This document shows, piece after piece, positions 1 to 9,567 of a stretch of 64,000 nt of DNA (position 1 is its first letter; each line of letters opens with the position of its first letter). Origin of the DNA: Bradyrhizobium sp. BR13661 (GTDB lineage: Bacteria > Pseudomonadota > Alphaproteobacteria > Rhizobiales > Xanthobacteraceae). Made by a program: the position numbers and the translations under genes. Where the stretch lies: positions 248,001 through 312,000 of the forward strand of contig NZ_JARXWB010000004.1 in NCBI RefSeq assembly GCF_029892425.1, in the 5' to 3' direction. Below the pieces are notes generated by a model. That model worked only from the letters and a program-made list of their open reading frames with translations. It did not search any database and was not told where the DNA came from.

Positions 1-2
1 CC

Positions 3-107
3 GAACGCATCGCCTTCGCCGCGACATCGCCGGGACGCTGGCTGATCGAATCCGTCGCGACCGACTGGGCCGCGCCGCGACTGGTGCGGTGGTACGGGGT
101 GGAGTGA
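3..107 (+). CDS. C-terminal fragment of a CDS truncated by the window edge
   Basis: An open frame enters from the left edge and ends at a TGA at 105-107, giving the last 34 residues of a protein (tail ...VRWYGVE). Its codon pattern matches the coding neighbours. No family can be recognised from so short a tail, so no function is assigned. It converges on the GNAT gene with a one-base gap. Confidence 0.5.
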   Translation, partial: ERIAFAATSPGRWLIESVATDWAAPRLVRWYGVE

Positions 108-108
108 G

Positions 109-552
109 TCAGCGGCCCGCTCGCGTCCAGACGTACCGCGCATCGGGTTCCTTCTCTTCGTTCCGCGTTCCGTCCGTTTCCTCTCCCAACACGAAGCCGC
201 GCGCTTCGTAAAAACGCCGCGCCCGCGCGTTGCGCTGGAAGGTCCAGAGCTCGAGCCGCTTGTTAGCGCCTTTCGCGACGTCGAGGAGTTCGGTGCCGAT
301 GCCGCGCCCATGCGCGGTGGGACGGACATAGAGCTGCTCGATCCAACCATCACGGAATGCGATGATCCCGCTCAGCTCGTCGCCAGTGAAGCATCCCCAG
401 ACATGAGAAGTCGGAAAGACGCGCTCGCGATAGAACCAGCGGTCCTCGTCCGGCGTGTGCAGACCGGCGAGCCATGGCATCGCGTGATCGAACGCGATCC
501 GATGGACCTGCGCCGCCGCGCCCATGTCGGTATGCTCAAGCTGCCTGAGCAT
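109..552 (-). CDS. GNAT family N-acetyltransferase
   Basis: 147-residue single-domain GNAT acetyltransferase; substrate unknown. The acetyl-CoA pyrophosphate-binding signature is clear (LYVRPTAHGRGIGTELL, i.e. V-R-P...G-R-G-I-G), followed by the C-terminal strand/helix NARARRFYEARGF typical of the family. The ATG at 552-550 shares its A with the TGA of nnr upstream (TGATG), so the gene is translationally coupled to nnr and probably co-transcribed. A TTG one codon upstream is open but less likely. The family is certain; the function cannot be inferred. Confidence 0.9.
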   Translation of the reverse strand: MLRQLEHTDMGAAAQVHRIAFDHAMPWLAGLHTPDEDRWFYRERVFPTSHVWGCFTGDELSGIIAFRDGWIEQLYVRPTAHGRGIGTELLDVAKGANKRLELWTFQRNARARRFYEARGFVLGEETDGTRNEEKEPDARYVWTRAGR

Positions 553-2051
553 CAATATTCGATCCCGAGCGCGCTATAGATCCGCCGGTGCACGGCCGGC
601 AGCGTCTCGGTGAGATCTTCGGCAATCAGCCCCGGCCCTGCTTCGCTTGCCGCCTCGCCGTGCATCCACACGCCGATGCTGGCAGCCTCGAACGCCGGCA
701 CGCCCTGGGCCAAAAGGCCTGCGATGATGCCGGCGAGCACGTCGCCGGCGCCGGCGGTCGCGAGCCAGGGCGGCGCGTTGGCGGCAATGGTGGCCCGGCC
801 GTCCGGCGCGGCGATCGTGGTGTCCGGGCCCTTCAAGAGCACGATGGCACCGGAACGTTCGGCCGCGGCGCGCACGCGCTCGAGCTTCGAACGCCCGGGT
901 GTCTTGTTGCTGAGGTCGGAAAACAGCCGCGGAAACTCGCCCTCATGTGGCGTCAGCACGACCTTGGCGTCGGGCGCGGACTTGATCGATTCAAACAGCC
1001 GCTCGGGATTCGCTGCAAAGCTCGTCAGCGCATCCGCATCGAGCACGACACGGCGCTGCGCCGCGATCACGGTATGAACCATGTCGCAGGTGCGATCACC
1101 GACGCCGGCGCCGGGGCCGATCATGCAGGTATTGTATCTGACGTCGCCGAGCAGCTCGGCGAATTCGACCACGGTGTCGACGGGGCGAACCATCACAGCC
1201 GTCAGTGCGCTCGCATTGATCACGAGGGCATCGCGCGGCGTTGCGAGCGTCACGAGGCCCGCGCCGGCGCGCAAGGCGCCACGAGCGGCAAGCCGTGCAG
1301 CACCGGTCGCGGCGGCATCGCCCGACACCGCCAGCACATGGCCGCGCGCATATTTGTGGCCGTCGATGCGCGGCACTGGGAAGGCAGCGCCCCAGAAATC
1401 CGGATCGTTCTCGAAAATCTGCGGCGCGATCTCGTCCAGCACCTGTGCCTCGATACCGATATCGGCGACGCGCACCCGGCCGCAATGCATGCGGCCGGGT
1501 AACAAGAGATGCGCGGGCTTCTTGCGGAAGAAGGTGACGGTTTCGGTGGCGTTCACCGCCGCGCCGAGCATTGCCGCGCTGGTGCCGTTGATGCCGCTCG
1601 GCAAATCGACGGCGAGCACCGGCGCGCCGTTGGCGTTGATCGCCTCGATCATCGCGCGCGCCTCGCCGTCGACGGGCCGGCTGAGACCCGCGCCGAACAG
1701 CGCATCGATGATCAGCGCCGGCTTGCCGATCGCCTGCGGATTGAACGGCAGCACCGGATGCTTCCAGCCGCGCGCGGCCGAAGCCGCATCGCCCTGCAGC
1801 TGATCGCGCTCGCACATCAGGATGACCGAGACCTCGCGCCCTTGCGCGGCGAGCTCGGCGGCTGCGACAAAACCGTCACCGCCGTTGTTGCCGGGGCCCG
1901 CGACGATCAGGATCGCCCCCTGCTCGACCAGCGCGCCCGCGGCTTCCGCCACCGCCTGCCCCGCGCTCAGCATCAGCTTGAAGCCGGGCGTGCCGGCCGC
2001 GATCGAGAGCTGGTCGGCCCGCTGCATTTCGGCGTTGGTCAGAACTTCCAT
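552..2051 (-). CDS. nnr: Bifunctional NAD(P)HX epimerase / ADP-dependent NAD(P)HX dehydratase
   Basis: Repairs hydrated nicotinamide cofactors: the N-terminal YjeF_N half (about residues 1-210) epimerises (R)- and (S)-NAD(P)HX, and the C-terminal ribokinase-like half (about 225-490) dehydrates the S form using ADP. Visible are GPGNNGGDGF at 52-61 in the epimerase, and in the dehydratase the GPGAG loop, the LTPHEGEF segment and the GAGDVLAGIIAG catalytic/nucleotide motif. The 499-residue length is usual for the fused bacterial enzyme. The start is the ATG at 2051-2049 behind GGGAAG; an in-frame TTG ten codons upstream lacks a better site. First gene of an operon with the GNAT gene. Confidence 0.95.
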   Translation of the reverse strand: MEVLTNAEMQRADQLSIAAGTPGFKLMLSAGQAVAEAAGALVEQGAILIVAGPGNNGGDGFVAAAELAAQGREVSVILMCERDQLQGDAASAARGWKHPVLPFNPQAIGKPALIIDALFGAGLSRPVDGEARAMIEAINANGAPVLAVDLPSGINGTSAAMLGAAVNATETVTFFRKKPAHLLLPGRMHCGRVRVADIGIEAQVLDEIAPQIFENDPDFWGAAFPVPRIDGHKYARGHVLAVSGDAAATGAARLAARGALRAGAGLVTLATPRDALVINASALTAVMVRPVDTVVEFAELLGDVRYNTCMIGPGAGVGDRTCDMVHTVIAAQRRVVLDADALTSFAANPERLFESIKSAPDAKVVLTPHEGEFPRLFSDLSNKTPGRSKLERVRAAAERSGAIVLLKGPDTTIAAPDGRATIAANAPPWLATAGAGDVLAGIIAGLLAQGVPAFEAASIGVWMHGEAASEAGPGLIAEDLTETLPAVHRRIYSALGIEY

Positions 2052-2243
2052 GCCACTTCCCTGGTCCAAACGCCTTTTCAACAGGCATTTCCTGTGCCGC
2101 TTCGAAACATCAAACCTTGATCTGCACAGAGATTGAACTGTTTGCCTATTCCGTAGTCTTCGCTATTTTGTGCCAGTTGGCTCCACCATCAGAGATGCTC
2201 GTTAATAGGCTGATAACGCTCCAATAATCAGAGCCTTTGCAAC

Positions 2244-2260
2244 TTGGCATAGACCCTGCT
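2244..2260 (+). promoter_or_regulatory. Sigma-54 (-24/-12) promoter of glnB
   Basis: TTGGCATAGACCCTGCT fits the RpoN consensus YTGGCACGN4TTGCW with GG at 2246-2247 and GC at 2258-2259, the required 12-base register. It lies about 170 bases before the glnB GTG. In B. japonicum glnB is known to be transcribed from tandem promoters, one of them nitrogen/NtrC regulated. The rest of the 2052-2429 gap holds no gene and must also contain the nnr promoter; no NtrC site convinced me. Confidence 0.7.
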
Positions 2261-2372
2261 TTCGAGGAAGCCGCTTCGGTTCGTCGTGCTCACTGGCTTT
2301 ATCTGGGTGTGGCCGGCCGTTGTTGCCGGGCTGGTCAGGTCCCGGCATGCCGACGACAAAACTCGTGCGTGA

Positions 2373-2768
<396 letters not shown>

Positions 2769-2811
2769 GCCGGGTGCTATCCCGCATTTTGCGACACTCT
2801 GAAAGAAAAAA

Positions 2812-2827
2812 GGCTGCTTCGGCGGCC
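2812..2827 (+). terminator. UUCG hairpin between glnB and glnA (possible attenuator)
   Basis: GGCTGC-TTCG-GCGGCC forms a six-pair stem (one G-T pair) on a TTCG tetraloop, preceded by an A run but followed by only a weak T-rich stretch (TGATTTCGTTT). It could partially terminate glnB transcripts and set the glnB:glnA ratio. The spacing also allows a separate glnA promoter. Confidence 0.45.
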
Positions 2828-2919
2828 TGATTTCGTTTGTGCGGTTGCGCAAAACTCGCCGAAAGCGAGAACGAATCTGCTCACCTGGAAACCGACCCGC
2901 AGAGCCAAAAGGGGTATGC

Positions 2920-4329
2920 ATGAAGACCGCCAAAGACGTCCTGAAAGCAATCAAGGACAACGACGTTAAGTACGTCGACCTGCGCTTCACCGATCCGCGC
3001 GGCAAGTGGCAGCACGTGACGTTCGACGTCAGCATGATCGACGAGGACGTATTCGCCGAAGGAACGATGTTCGACGGCTCCTCGATCGCCGGCTGGAAGG
3101 CGATCAACGAGTCCGACATGTGCCTGATGCCCGATCCGGTGACCGCGACGATCGACCCGTTCTTCGCCGAGACCACCATGGTCATCACCTGCGACGTGCT
3201 CGAGCCGACCACCGGCGAGCCCTACAACCGCGACCCCCGCGGCATCGCCAAAAAGGCGGAAGCCATGGTGAAGTCGATGGGCGTGGGCGACAGCGTGTTC
3301 GTCGGTCCCGAAGCCGAATTCTTCGTGTTCGACGACGTGCGCTATTCGGCCAATCCATACAACACCGGCTTCCGGCTCGACTCCTCGGAGCTGCCGATCA
3401 ACTCCGACACCGAATATGAAGGCGGCAATCTCGGCCACCGCATCCGCACCAAGGGCGGCTACTTCCCGGTGCCCCCGCAGGACTCGGTGCAGGACATGCG
3501 CTCCGAAATGCTCGGCGCCATGGCCAAGATGGGCGTCAAGGTCGAGAAGCACCATCACGAAGTCGCTTCCGCCCAGCACGAGCTCGGCATGAAGTTCGAC
3601 ACGCTGACGCTGATGGCCGACCACATGCAGATCTACAAATACTGCATCCACCAGGTCGCGCACATCTACGGCAAGACCGCCACCTTCATGCCGAAGCCGG
3701 TCTACGGCGACAACGGCTCGGGCATGCACGTGCACCAGTCGATCTGGAAGGACGGCAAGCCGGTGTTCGCCGGCAACAAATATGCCGACCTGTCGGAGAC
3801 CTGCCTCCACTATATCGGCGGCATCATCAAGCACGCCAAGGCGATCAACGCCTTTACCAACCCGTCGACCAACTCCTACAAGCGTCTGGTCCCGGGCTAT
3901 GAGGCCCCCGTGCTGCTCGCCTATTCCGCGCGCAACCGCTCGGCCTCCTGCCGCATCCCCTATACCGCTTCGCCGAAGGCCAAGCGTGTCGAGGTGCGCT
4001 TCCCCGATCCGATGGCCAATCCCTATCTCGGCTTCGCCGCGATGCTGATGGCCGGCCTCGACGGCATCAAGAACAAGATCGATCCGGGTCCGGCGATGGA
4101 CAAGGACCTCTACGATTTGCCGAAGGAAGAGCTGAAGCAGATCCCGACCGTGTGCGGTTCGCTCCGCGAGGCGCTCGAGAACCTCGACAAGGACCGCGGC
4201 TTCCTCAAGGCCGGCGGCGTGTTCGACGACGACTTCATCGACGCCTACATCGAGCTGAAGATGACCGAAGTCGCCCGCTTCGAAATGACCCCGCATCCGG
4301 TCGAGTTCGAGATGTACTATTCGGGCTAA
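2920..4329 (+). CDS. glnA: Type I glutamine synthetase
   Basis: Makes glutamine from glutamate, ammonia and ATP in the cytoplasm as a dodecamer. It has 469 residues, standard for GSI. Visible are the N-terminal MFDGSSI motif, EAEFFVFD, the [10 protein letters not shown] segment, the ATP-binding KPVYGDN region, and [10 protein letters not shown]. The adenylylation loop LYDLPKEE has Tyr398, equivalent to E. coli Tyr397, so activity is expected to be controlled by GlnE under GlnB signalling. The start is the ATG at 2920 after AAAAGGGG; upstream codons of the open frame overlap the leader and are not family-like. A strong terminator follows at 4355. Confidence 0.98.
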   Translation: MKTAKDVLKAIKDNDVKYVDLRFTDPRGKWQHVTFDVSMIDEDVFAEGTMFDGSSIAGWKAINESDMCLMPDPVTATIDPFFAETTMVITCDVLEPTTGEPYNRDPRGIAKKAEAMVKSMGVGDSVFVGPEAEFFVFDDVRYSANPYNTGFRLDSSELPINSDTEYEGGNLGHRIRTKGGYFPVPPQDSVQDMRSEMLGAMAKMGVKVEKHHHEVASAQHELGMKFDTLTLMADHMQIYKYCIHQVAHIYGKTATFMPKPVYGDNGSGMHVHQSIWKDGKPVFAGNKYADLSETCLHYIGGIIKHAKAINAFTNPSTNSYKRLVPGYEAPVLLAYSARNRSASCRIPYTASPKAKRVEVRFPDPMANPYLGFAAMLMAGLDGIKNKIDPGPAMDKDLYDLPKEELKQIPTVCGSLREALENLDKDRGFLKAGGVFDDDFIDAYIELKMTEVARFEMTPHPVEFEMYYSG

Positions 4330-4354
4330 GTGGCTCGATCGATCACCACATGCG

Positions 4355-4380
4355 AAAGGCGCCCTTCGGGGCGCCTTTTT
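4355..4380 (+). terminator. Rho-independent terminator of glnA
   Basis: GGCGCCC-TTCG-GGGCGCC is a perfect seven-pair stem (4358-4364 with 4369-4375) on a TTCG loop, flanked by AAA and TTTTT. It ends the glnB-glnA transcript 26 bases after the glnA stop codon. Confidence 0.92.
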
Positions 4381-4522
4381 GTTTGAGCCATCAACTTTCG
4401 TTCTGCATCTGACTCCACTTCGTTCTCAAGGAACGAATCGGAATCGCAAAAATCACCGCGCAGCAATTCTTGCTGATTGGTTTACTGCGTCAGAGATATT
4501 GCGAGCGCAGTTCGTCGCTTGC

Positions 4523-5134
4523 TCACTTGTCCGAAAAGCTCACCTCGATCTGCTCGACGACTGGCCCCCATTTGAGCAGCTTGCCATTGTCAGAGGGTAT
4601 CCTCTCCGCTGACAAATCTGGCGCGGAATTGTTGTCCTTGCCGAAACGCACGCCTACGCGACAGCCACCCGGCAACTTCCCATCGAGCTTTCCGCCCTTC
4701 CAACTCACGACGAAGCCGCTGAAATCCGAGTCAAATCCGTGAACGAGAAACGGTTTGCCGTTGATCTTCTGCACCTCGGCCAATGTCGAGCCGATGGTCA
4801 CACCGGCCACATTCCAGTGGCTCGCCTTCGCGGAATTGCGCAAGGTGAGGCGCGCGACGCGGCTCATCGTCTCGTCCGCAAAGGCCACCTCGATGCGCCA
4901 GTCCACGCTACGCGGCAACAGGACAAGTCCCCGGTAGGTGATGTCCTCCACGCCTGTGGAGAGATTGTCCTCCATCACAGCTTCCTGGCCGTAGCGCTGC
5001 ATCAGGCTCTTTGCGGAATCGCCGGCCGAAACCGGCGATGAACAGGTGACCGGTCCATCCGACAGCGGCGTGGTTTGGGCGAGCGCAGGAGTTGCGAACA
5101 GGACAAGAGCAGCGATGGTCGTGTGGCGGATCAT
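4523..5134 (-). CDS. Exported protein of unknown function
   Basis: 203 residues. The start at MIRHTTIAALVLFATPALA gives a clean Sec signal peptide ending ALA-Q, so the protein should be periplasmic. The mature part has two conserved-looking Cys (TCSS near residue 31 and GGCRVG) that could form a disulphide, and a beta-rich segment with WNVAGVTIGSTLAEVQKINGKPF, a pattern seen in small periplasmic proteins where a Leu-x-x-Val-x-x-x-Asn-Gly-Lys unit repeats across families. I cannot name a family. It lies 29 bases after the C26 amidase gene on the same strand, probably in one operon. An upstream GTG is possible but would spoil the signal peptide. Confidence 0.75.
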   Translation of the reverse strand: MIRHTTIAALVLFATPALAQTTPLSDGPVTCSSPVSAGDSAKSLMQRYGQEAVMEDNLSTGVEDITYRGLVLLPRSVDWRIEVAFADETMSRVARLTLRNSAKASHWNVAGVTIGSTLAEVQKINGKPFLVHGFDSDFSGFVVSWKGGKLDGKLPGGCRVGVRFGKDNNSAPDLSAERIPSDNGKLLKWGPVVEQIEVSFSDK

Positions 5135-5163
5135 CGGGATGCCATTCACCGCCGCGCAGCCGC

Positions 5164-5937
5164 CTAAGCCACCGCCTTCTGCTTCGCCACCATCGCCTCG
5201 CCAAACGCCTCGAACAGCTTGCGATTGATCGGGTTGCGTTGCGGGTCGTATTCGGCGTGCCATTGCACTCCGAGTGCGAAGGTTGGAGCCTCCGCGATGC
5301 GGATCGCCTCGATGGTGCCGTCCTCGGCGGTGCCCTCGATCAGGACGCGTTTGCCGGGATCGAGGATGCCCTGCCCGTGCAGCGAATTGACCCGGATCTT
5401 CTCGCAGCCGAGGAGCTTCGCAAAGGCACCGCCCGGCGTGAGGTCGACGTCGTGACGGTCGGCGAACACGACGGTCGGATCGGGATGGATCTCGCCATTC
5501 TCGAGCCTGGGCATGCGGTGGTTCATGCGGCCGGGAATTTCGCGGATCTCGGGGTGCAGCGAGCCGCCGAAGGCGACGTTCATCTCCTGCAGACCCCGAC
5601 AGATGCCGAACAGCGGGATACCACGCGAGACGCAGGCGACCGAAAGCGCCAGCGCGACCTCGTCGCGGTGGATGTCGTAGGGCTCGTGCTTCTCGCAAGG
5701 GTCGACGTTGAAGCGGGTCGGATGCACGTTGGCGCGGGCACCCGTCAGCACGATGCCGTCGACGGCATCGAGCAATGCGGCGATGTCGGTGATATCAGGG
5801 GAGCCCGCGAACATCATCGGCAAGCCGCCGGAAACCTCGGCCACCGCGCGCAGATTGCGCTCGCCGACCATCTGGACCTGAAATCGATTTTCGACGCGAT
5901 GGGCGTTCCCGATCACGCCGACGACCGGCTTTCTCAT
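5164..5937 (-). CDS. Class I glutamine amidotransferase-like hydrolase (peptidase C26, PuuD-like)
   Basis: 257-residue C26 peptidase, related to gamma-glutamyl-gamma-aminobutyrate hydrolase. The nucleophile Cys is in FGICRGLQEMN, the catalytic His and Glu are in GVQWHAEYDP, and DGIVLTGARANVHP is the conserved strand/loop that precedes them. The start chosen is MRKPVVGV, behind GGAACGGAAG; an in-frame ATG 12 codons earlier is possible. The substrate is probably a gamma-glutamyl amide or polyamine derivative, but no other puu genes are nearby. It heads a likely two-gene operon with the exported protein. Confidence 0.85.
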   Translation of the reverse strand: MRKPVVGVIGNAHRVENRFQVQMVGERNLRAVAEVSGGLPMMFAGSPDITDIAALLDAVDGIVLTGARANVHPTRFNVDPCEKHEPYDIHRDEVALALSVACVSRGIPLFGICRGLQEMNVAFGGSLHPEIREIPGRMNHRMPRLENGEIHPDPTVVFADRHDVDLTPGGAFAKLLGCEKIRVNSLHGQGILDPGKRVLIEGTAEDGTIEAIRIAEAPTFALGVQWHAEYDPQRNPINRKLFEAFGEAMVAKQKAVA

Positions 5938-6181
5938 CTTCCGTTCCGACCTCCCGCCGAAAAAGATTCCCAAACATGCCTCCCGGATGGAACAAATTCA
6001 ACAGAAGGGATCGCGGGACGGCAATGCTATTTTCGCGCAAATCCCAGACGTCGGGGCCCCCGGCAGGGTCCGCGGCGTTGGCTTATGGCTGCCGCCGCGG
6101 TCTTCGGGCGTACGGCCCGGCTTGATCCCCGGTCAGATTTCACGAAAGAGTGCGTGCCGCCCGCTCGGAAAAGGACCTGAT

Positions 6182-7312
6182 GTGACCGTCTCCAGAGATG
6201 AACAGCCCCAAACCCGCACCGATCTCGCCTGGGCGATCGCGCTTGGCGGCATCGCCGTCGTGCTGTTCACCGCAATGCTGGTCTTCACCTGGTACTTTGC
6301 GACCACCCTGTTGCTGATCTTCACCGGCATGCTGCTCGGCGTCGGCCTCAACGCGCTCGCCAATGCGCTCGGCCGCCATGTCCGCTTACCGCATACCCTG
6401 CGGCTGGCAATCGTCTGCGTCGCCCTGGCGGTCATGCTCTCCGGCGTCGCCTATCTCGGCGGCGCGACCATTGCGCAGCAGGCTTCGCTGCTCAGCACCA
6501 CCATCAAGTCGCAGATCTCGCATGTGAGATCGTACCTCGAGAGCCACGGCATCGACACCAGCGTCTTCGACCTCGGCAATGCCACCTCCGCTGCGTCCCC
6601 GGCCGATGCGGCGGCGTCGCCGGCGCCGAACCAGAATTCGCGCGGACCGTTGCCGGGCGCGGGCGCACTTGCCTCCAGCGGTGGAGCGATCGTCAGTCAG
6701 ACCTTCAAGCTGCTGTTCGGCGCGATCAGCGCCGTCGGCAACATTTTCATCGTGTTGTTTCTCGGGCTCGCCTTCGCAGCGCAACCCGGCGTCTATCACG
6801 ACGGCCTGCTGTTCCTCACTCCGGCCAGGCATCGCATCCGTGCCACCCTGATCGTCGACCGCATCGGCGAGACGCTGGAGCGCTGGCTGATCGCCCAGAT
6901 GATCGTGATGATCGCGGTCGGCCTCGTCACCTGGATCGGGCTTGCCATCATCGGCATCCCCGGCTCGTTCATCCTGGGGATCCAGGCCGGGCTGCTCGCC
7001 TTCATCCCGACCGTCGGCGCCATCATCGCCGGCGTCGTCGTGGTGCTGGCGAGCCTCGCCTCGGGCTGGATCCCGGCGCTATCGGCACTGATCCTGTTCC
7101 TCGGCGTGCATGCGATGGAGAGCTATGTGCTGACGCCGCTCCTCCAGCGCCAGGCGCTGGACATCCCGCCGGGGACGCTGTTCGCGTTCCAGATCCTGCT
7201 CGGCGTCGTCTTCGGAATCTGGGGCCTCGCGCTGGCGCTGCCCCTCGTCGCCATCGCCAAGGTCATGATCGACCACTTCAAGACGTATGAGGCGCCGCCC
7301 CTGGCAGCATGA
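6182..7312 (+). CDS. AI-2E family transporter (TqsA/PerM-like membrane protein)
   Basis: 376-residue inner-membrane protein of the AI-2E/UPF0118 family. Two or three helices at the N-terminus (WAIALGGIAVVLF, TTLLLIFTGMLLGVGLNALA) are followed by a loop, then the C-terminal helices including the family segment IPGSFILGIQAGLLAFIPTVGAIIAG and LVAIAKVMIDHF. An Ala/Pro/Ser/Asn-rich insert at about residues 135-165 sits in the extracytoplasmic loop and looks like a low-complexity expansion. The start is GTG at 6182 with AAGGA at 6171-6175; the longer open frame upstream is not family-like. Substrates of this family range from autoinducer-2 to Na+/H+ exchange, so none is assigned. Confidence 0.85.
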   Translation: MTVSRDEQPQTRTDLAWAIALGGIAVVLFTAMLVFTWYFATTLLLIFTGMLLGVGLNALANALGRHVRLPHTLRLAIVCVALAVMLSGVAYLGGATIAQQASLLSTTIKSQISHVRSYLESHGIDTSVFDLGNATSAASPADAAASPAPNQNSRGPLPGAGALASSGGAIVSQTFKLLFGAISAVGNIFIVLFLGLAFAAQPGVYHDGLLFLTPARHRIRATLIVDRIGETLERWLIAQMIVMIAVGLVTWIGLAIIGIPGSFILGIQAGLLAFIPTVGAIIAGVVVVLASLASGWIPALSALILFLGVHAMESYVLTPLLQRQALDIPPGTLFAFQILLGVVFGIWGLALALPLVAIAKVMIDHFKTYEAPPLAA

Positions 7313-7427
7313 TCCGGACCCGAAGGGCCGCGTTAGCGCAAAGTGCGCAGTGGTTTTCCCTCGCGACATCAGCGGAACGCATTTGCGCGAAGATCATGCT
7401 CAAACAACAGAGGCGGAGTGACCTCGA

Positions 7428-7724
7428 TCAGGTCGTCAGCACGGTCTCGGTGTGCTCGACCTCGGGCGGCGAGGCAAAGTACTGGCCGACGAGGCCGCGC
7501 CATTCGGTAAAATTCTCGGAGCCGCGGAAATCGACGGTGTGGTTCTCCAGCGTGGCCCACTTGACCATCAGCCGGTAGCGCTGCGGCTTCTCGATCGACT
7601 TGTGCAGCTCAAAACCGTGAAAGCCCTTGGAGCGGCCGAAGGCGGCCTTGGCCCTGGCGACGGCGGCCTCAAAATCCTTCTCGCTGCCCGGCTTGACGTC
7701 GATTTGCGCGATCTCGGTGATCAT
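7428..7724 (-). CDS. Antibiotic biosynthesis monooxygenase (ABM) domain protein
   Basis: 98-residue protein with the dimeric alpha/beta ferredoxin-like ABM fold: ITEIAQIDVKPGSEKDFEAAV strand-helix, then GFHGFELHKSIEKPQRYRLMVKWAT, and a final helix with F-x-x-W. Such proteins are cofactor-free oxygenases or simply small-molecule binding dimers. The ATG at 7724 is preceded by AGGGG at ideal spacing; a GTG three codons upstream is also in frame. It stands alone, and its role is not known. Confidence 0.85.
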   Translation of the reverse strand: MITEIAQIDVKPGSEKDFEAAVARAKAAFGRSKGFHGFELHKSIEKPQRYRLMVKWATLENHTVDFRGSENFTEWRGLVGQYFASPPEVEHTETVLTT

Positions 7725-7776
7725 CGTTTCCACCCCTTTTGTTTGGTGGCCGTATCTACCGCAGCCGGGGCCAAAG

Positions 7777-7798
7777 AAAAAGGCGCCGAAACGGCGCC
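7777..7798 (-). terminator. Terminator of the 78-residue membrane protein gene
   Basis: On the minus strand GGCGCCG-TTT-CGGCGCC forms a perfect seven-pair stem and is followed by TTTTTC, 25 bases past the stop codon of the gene at 7824-8060. Confidence 0.85.
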
Positions 7799-7823
7799 CT
7801 GCCCGGCCGAAAATGCGCCGCTC

Positions 7824-8060
7824 TCAGGCAAATAGCAGCGCGGTGCCGAGGACGATCATCGTGCAACCGATGAACAATGCGACCGGCCAGAAGCTGCGGG
7901 CCTGCGTGTAGCGCCCCTGTGCGCGACGCTCGGCGATGAGCGCCGTCTCGTATTCGTCCGCAGTCGAGAACAGACAGGCGAAACCACCGCGTGCCGAGCT
8001 CGCTGCGGCTTCGAGCGACATCAGGGCAGCTTGCGGGTTCTGTCGACGGATCGATTCCAT
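7824..8060 (-). CDS. Small single-span membrane protein
   Basis: 78 residues with a soluble N-terminal part (SLEAAASSARGGFACLF, YETALIAERRAQGRYTQAR) and one C-terminal transmembrane helix, FWPVALFIGCTMIVLGTALLF. No recognised family. Start ATG at 8060; the ribosome binding site is weak. A strong terminator right after the gene supports it as a real transcription unit. It may be transcribed with the upstream diguanylate cyclase, 57 bases away. Confidence 0.6.
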   Translation of the reverse strand: MESIRRQNPQAALMSLEAAASSARGGFACLFSTADEYETALIAERRAQGRYTQARSFWPVALFIGCTMIVLGTALLFA

Positions 8061-8117
8061 GACCGCAATGGTAGGAACCGAATGGTAAACAGACGATTAC
8101 CGCAAACACAATCCATC

Positions 8118-9338
8118 TCAGGCGGTCGCCGGCTGCGTCTTTGGTACACCGATCCGCGCGGCGCTCTGGCGGCGCCAGTTCTCCAGCGATAGCGGCAGCT
8201 CCTCCGCCGCCTCGACGCGGTTTCGGCCGCCGCGCTTGGCCTGGTAGAGCGCCGTGTCGGCCGAGGCGAGCAGCACCTCGAGCTCGGTGCCGGCGGGGCC
8301 GCCCGCAACGCCAATGCTGACGGTGGTGTCGACCGCACCACCATCGACCACCACGCCTGACGTCTCGAAGGCCTCGCGCACGCGCTCGGCGACCAGCACG
8401 CCTTCCTCCAGCGCGCAGGGCAGAAGTGCCGCAAATTCCTCACCGCCGATGCGACCCGAAAGGTCCGAGATGCGGAGATTGTTGACGACCACGGCCGAGA
8501 ACAATTTCAGCATTTCGTCGCCGGCGGGATGGCCGAAGCGGTCGTTGATCGACTTGAAATGGTCGATGTCGAAGATCATCACCGTGACCGGGCGGCCACC
8601 CTTGGCCTCGCGCTCGATCATCCGCGCGCAGGCTTCCGAGAAGCCGCGGCGGTTGAGCATGCCGGTCAAGGGATCGGTCGACGCAGCGGTGCGATGCGCG
8701 GTGACGGTGCGCTCGGACACCAGCATGAAGATCACGAACACGGTGCCGACGGCGTAGAGCACGAGCTCGACCGCGAATACGGTGACCCAGACGCTCCCGG
8801 AGAAGCCGGAATCGTTCGGACGCAGGAAGCTGCCGAGCAGGATCGGCAGCATCAGCACACAGCCGTGCATGACAGGCACGACGAAAGCGGGCCAGCGCCG
8901 TTGCAGGCTCTTGCGCCGTTCGACCCAGAGCTCGCTCGCGGTCAGCGCCGCATAGATCGAGACGATGCCGGCGCCGATGAGCATGCGCAGCATCGACGCT
9001 GTGGGATCGAGCAGCGTCGCGGCCGCGACCCAGGCGAGCGCGCCGAGCACGAGACCCGGCCAGTTCGGCTTGCGGCCGTGGAAGACGCGCGCCGCGTTCC
9101 ACACCATGCCGCAGGCGACGAAGCCGACGGCATTGAGCGCGAGGTAAAGATGCTGGCCGAGCTTGTCGCCGGTCGCGGTCCACAGCGCGACGGAAGCCGC
9201 GCCGAGCAGATAGGCGGTGCCCCACCATTTCAGCGCGGGGCTGTTCTCCTGCTTGCCGAAAAACACCATCATGGCGCCGAGCAAAGCGGCGATCATCGTG
9301 GCGACCAAATAGAGCGTGATGCTATCGAGCGACATCAT
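8118..9338 (-). CDS. Membrane-anchored diguanylate cyclase
   Basis: 406-residue enzyme that makes cyclic di-GMP. About six hydrophobic segments fill residues 5-205 (for example TLYLVATMIAALLGAMMVFF), forming an unclassified membrane sensor module, followed by a GGDEF domain from about 235. The active site reads GGEEF, with the substrate-binding region FDIDHFKSINDRFGHPAGDE intact. The allosteric I-site RxxD is present as RISD five residues before GGEEF, so product inhibition is expected. ATG at 9338 has AAGGGGG upstream. It could influence the polysaccharide locus at 16-25 kb, but nothing here links them directly. Confidence 0.93.
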   Translation of the reverse strand: MMSLDSITLYLVATMIAALLGAMMVFFGKQENSPALKWWGTAYLLGAASVALWTATGDKLGQHLYLALNAVGFVACGMVWNAARVFHGRKPNWPGLVLGALAWVAAATLLDPTASMLRMLIGAGIVSIYAALTASELWVERRKSLQRRWPAFVVPVMHGCVLMLPILLGSFLRPNDSGFSGSVWVTVFAVELVLYAVGTVFVIFMLVSERTVTAHRTAASTDPLTGMLNRRGFSEACARMIEREAKGGRPVTVMIFDIDHFKSINDRFGHPAGDEMLKLFSAVVVNNLRISDLSGRIGGEEFAALLPCALEEGVLVAERVREAFETSGVVVDGGAVDTTVSIGVAGGPAGTELEVLLASADTALYQAKRGGRNRVEAAEELPLSLENWRRQSAARIGVPKTQPATA

Positions 9339-9494
9339 GTCGGCCCCCTTCTAAACATAGCAGTTACGCGATCGGCACATCCGATTTGCGCGCCCTTCCA
9401 GATGCGACGCTATGTCCGGCGAGTTCCATTCAGGTTTTCACGCGGCCCCAAGTTTTCGGGAAACACGCGTTCAATTTGCGCACAAACGAACAAC

Positions 9495-9524
9495 AAAAAA
9501 GGCGCTGAAATCAGCGCCTTTTTG
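9495..9524. terminator. Bidirectional terminator after rpsI
   Basis: GGCGCTGA-AA-TCAGCGCC (9501-9518) with an A run before and a T run after can act on either strand. It lies 44 bases beyond the rpsI stop codon. A second small hairpin, CGAAGCG/CGCTTCG, spans the rpsI stop codon itself. The remaining 9339-9494 stretch, upstream of the cyclase, shows no gene. Confidence 0.88.
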
Positions 9525-9567
9525 CATCTCATTGAAGCCGCTTTCGCGGCGAATGTGACCGAAGCGA

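Noticed and set aside
2881..4296. 471-codon open frame on the minus strand opposite glnA
   Set aside because: It is a reverse-frame shadow caused by the high third-position GC of glnA; its composition is repetitive (V/G/H/D) and resembles no protein.
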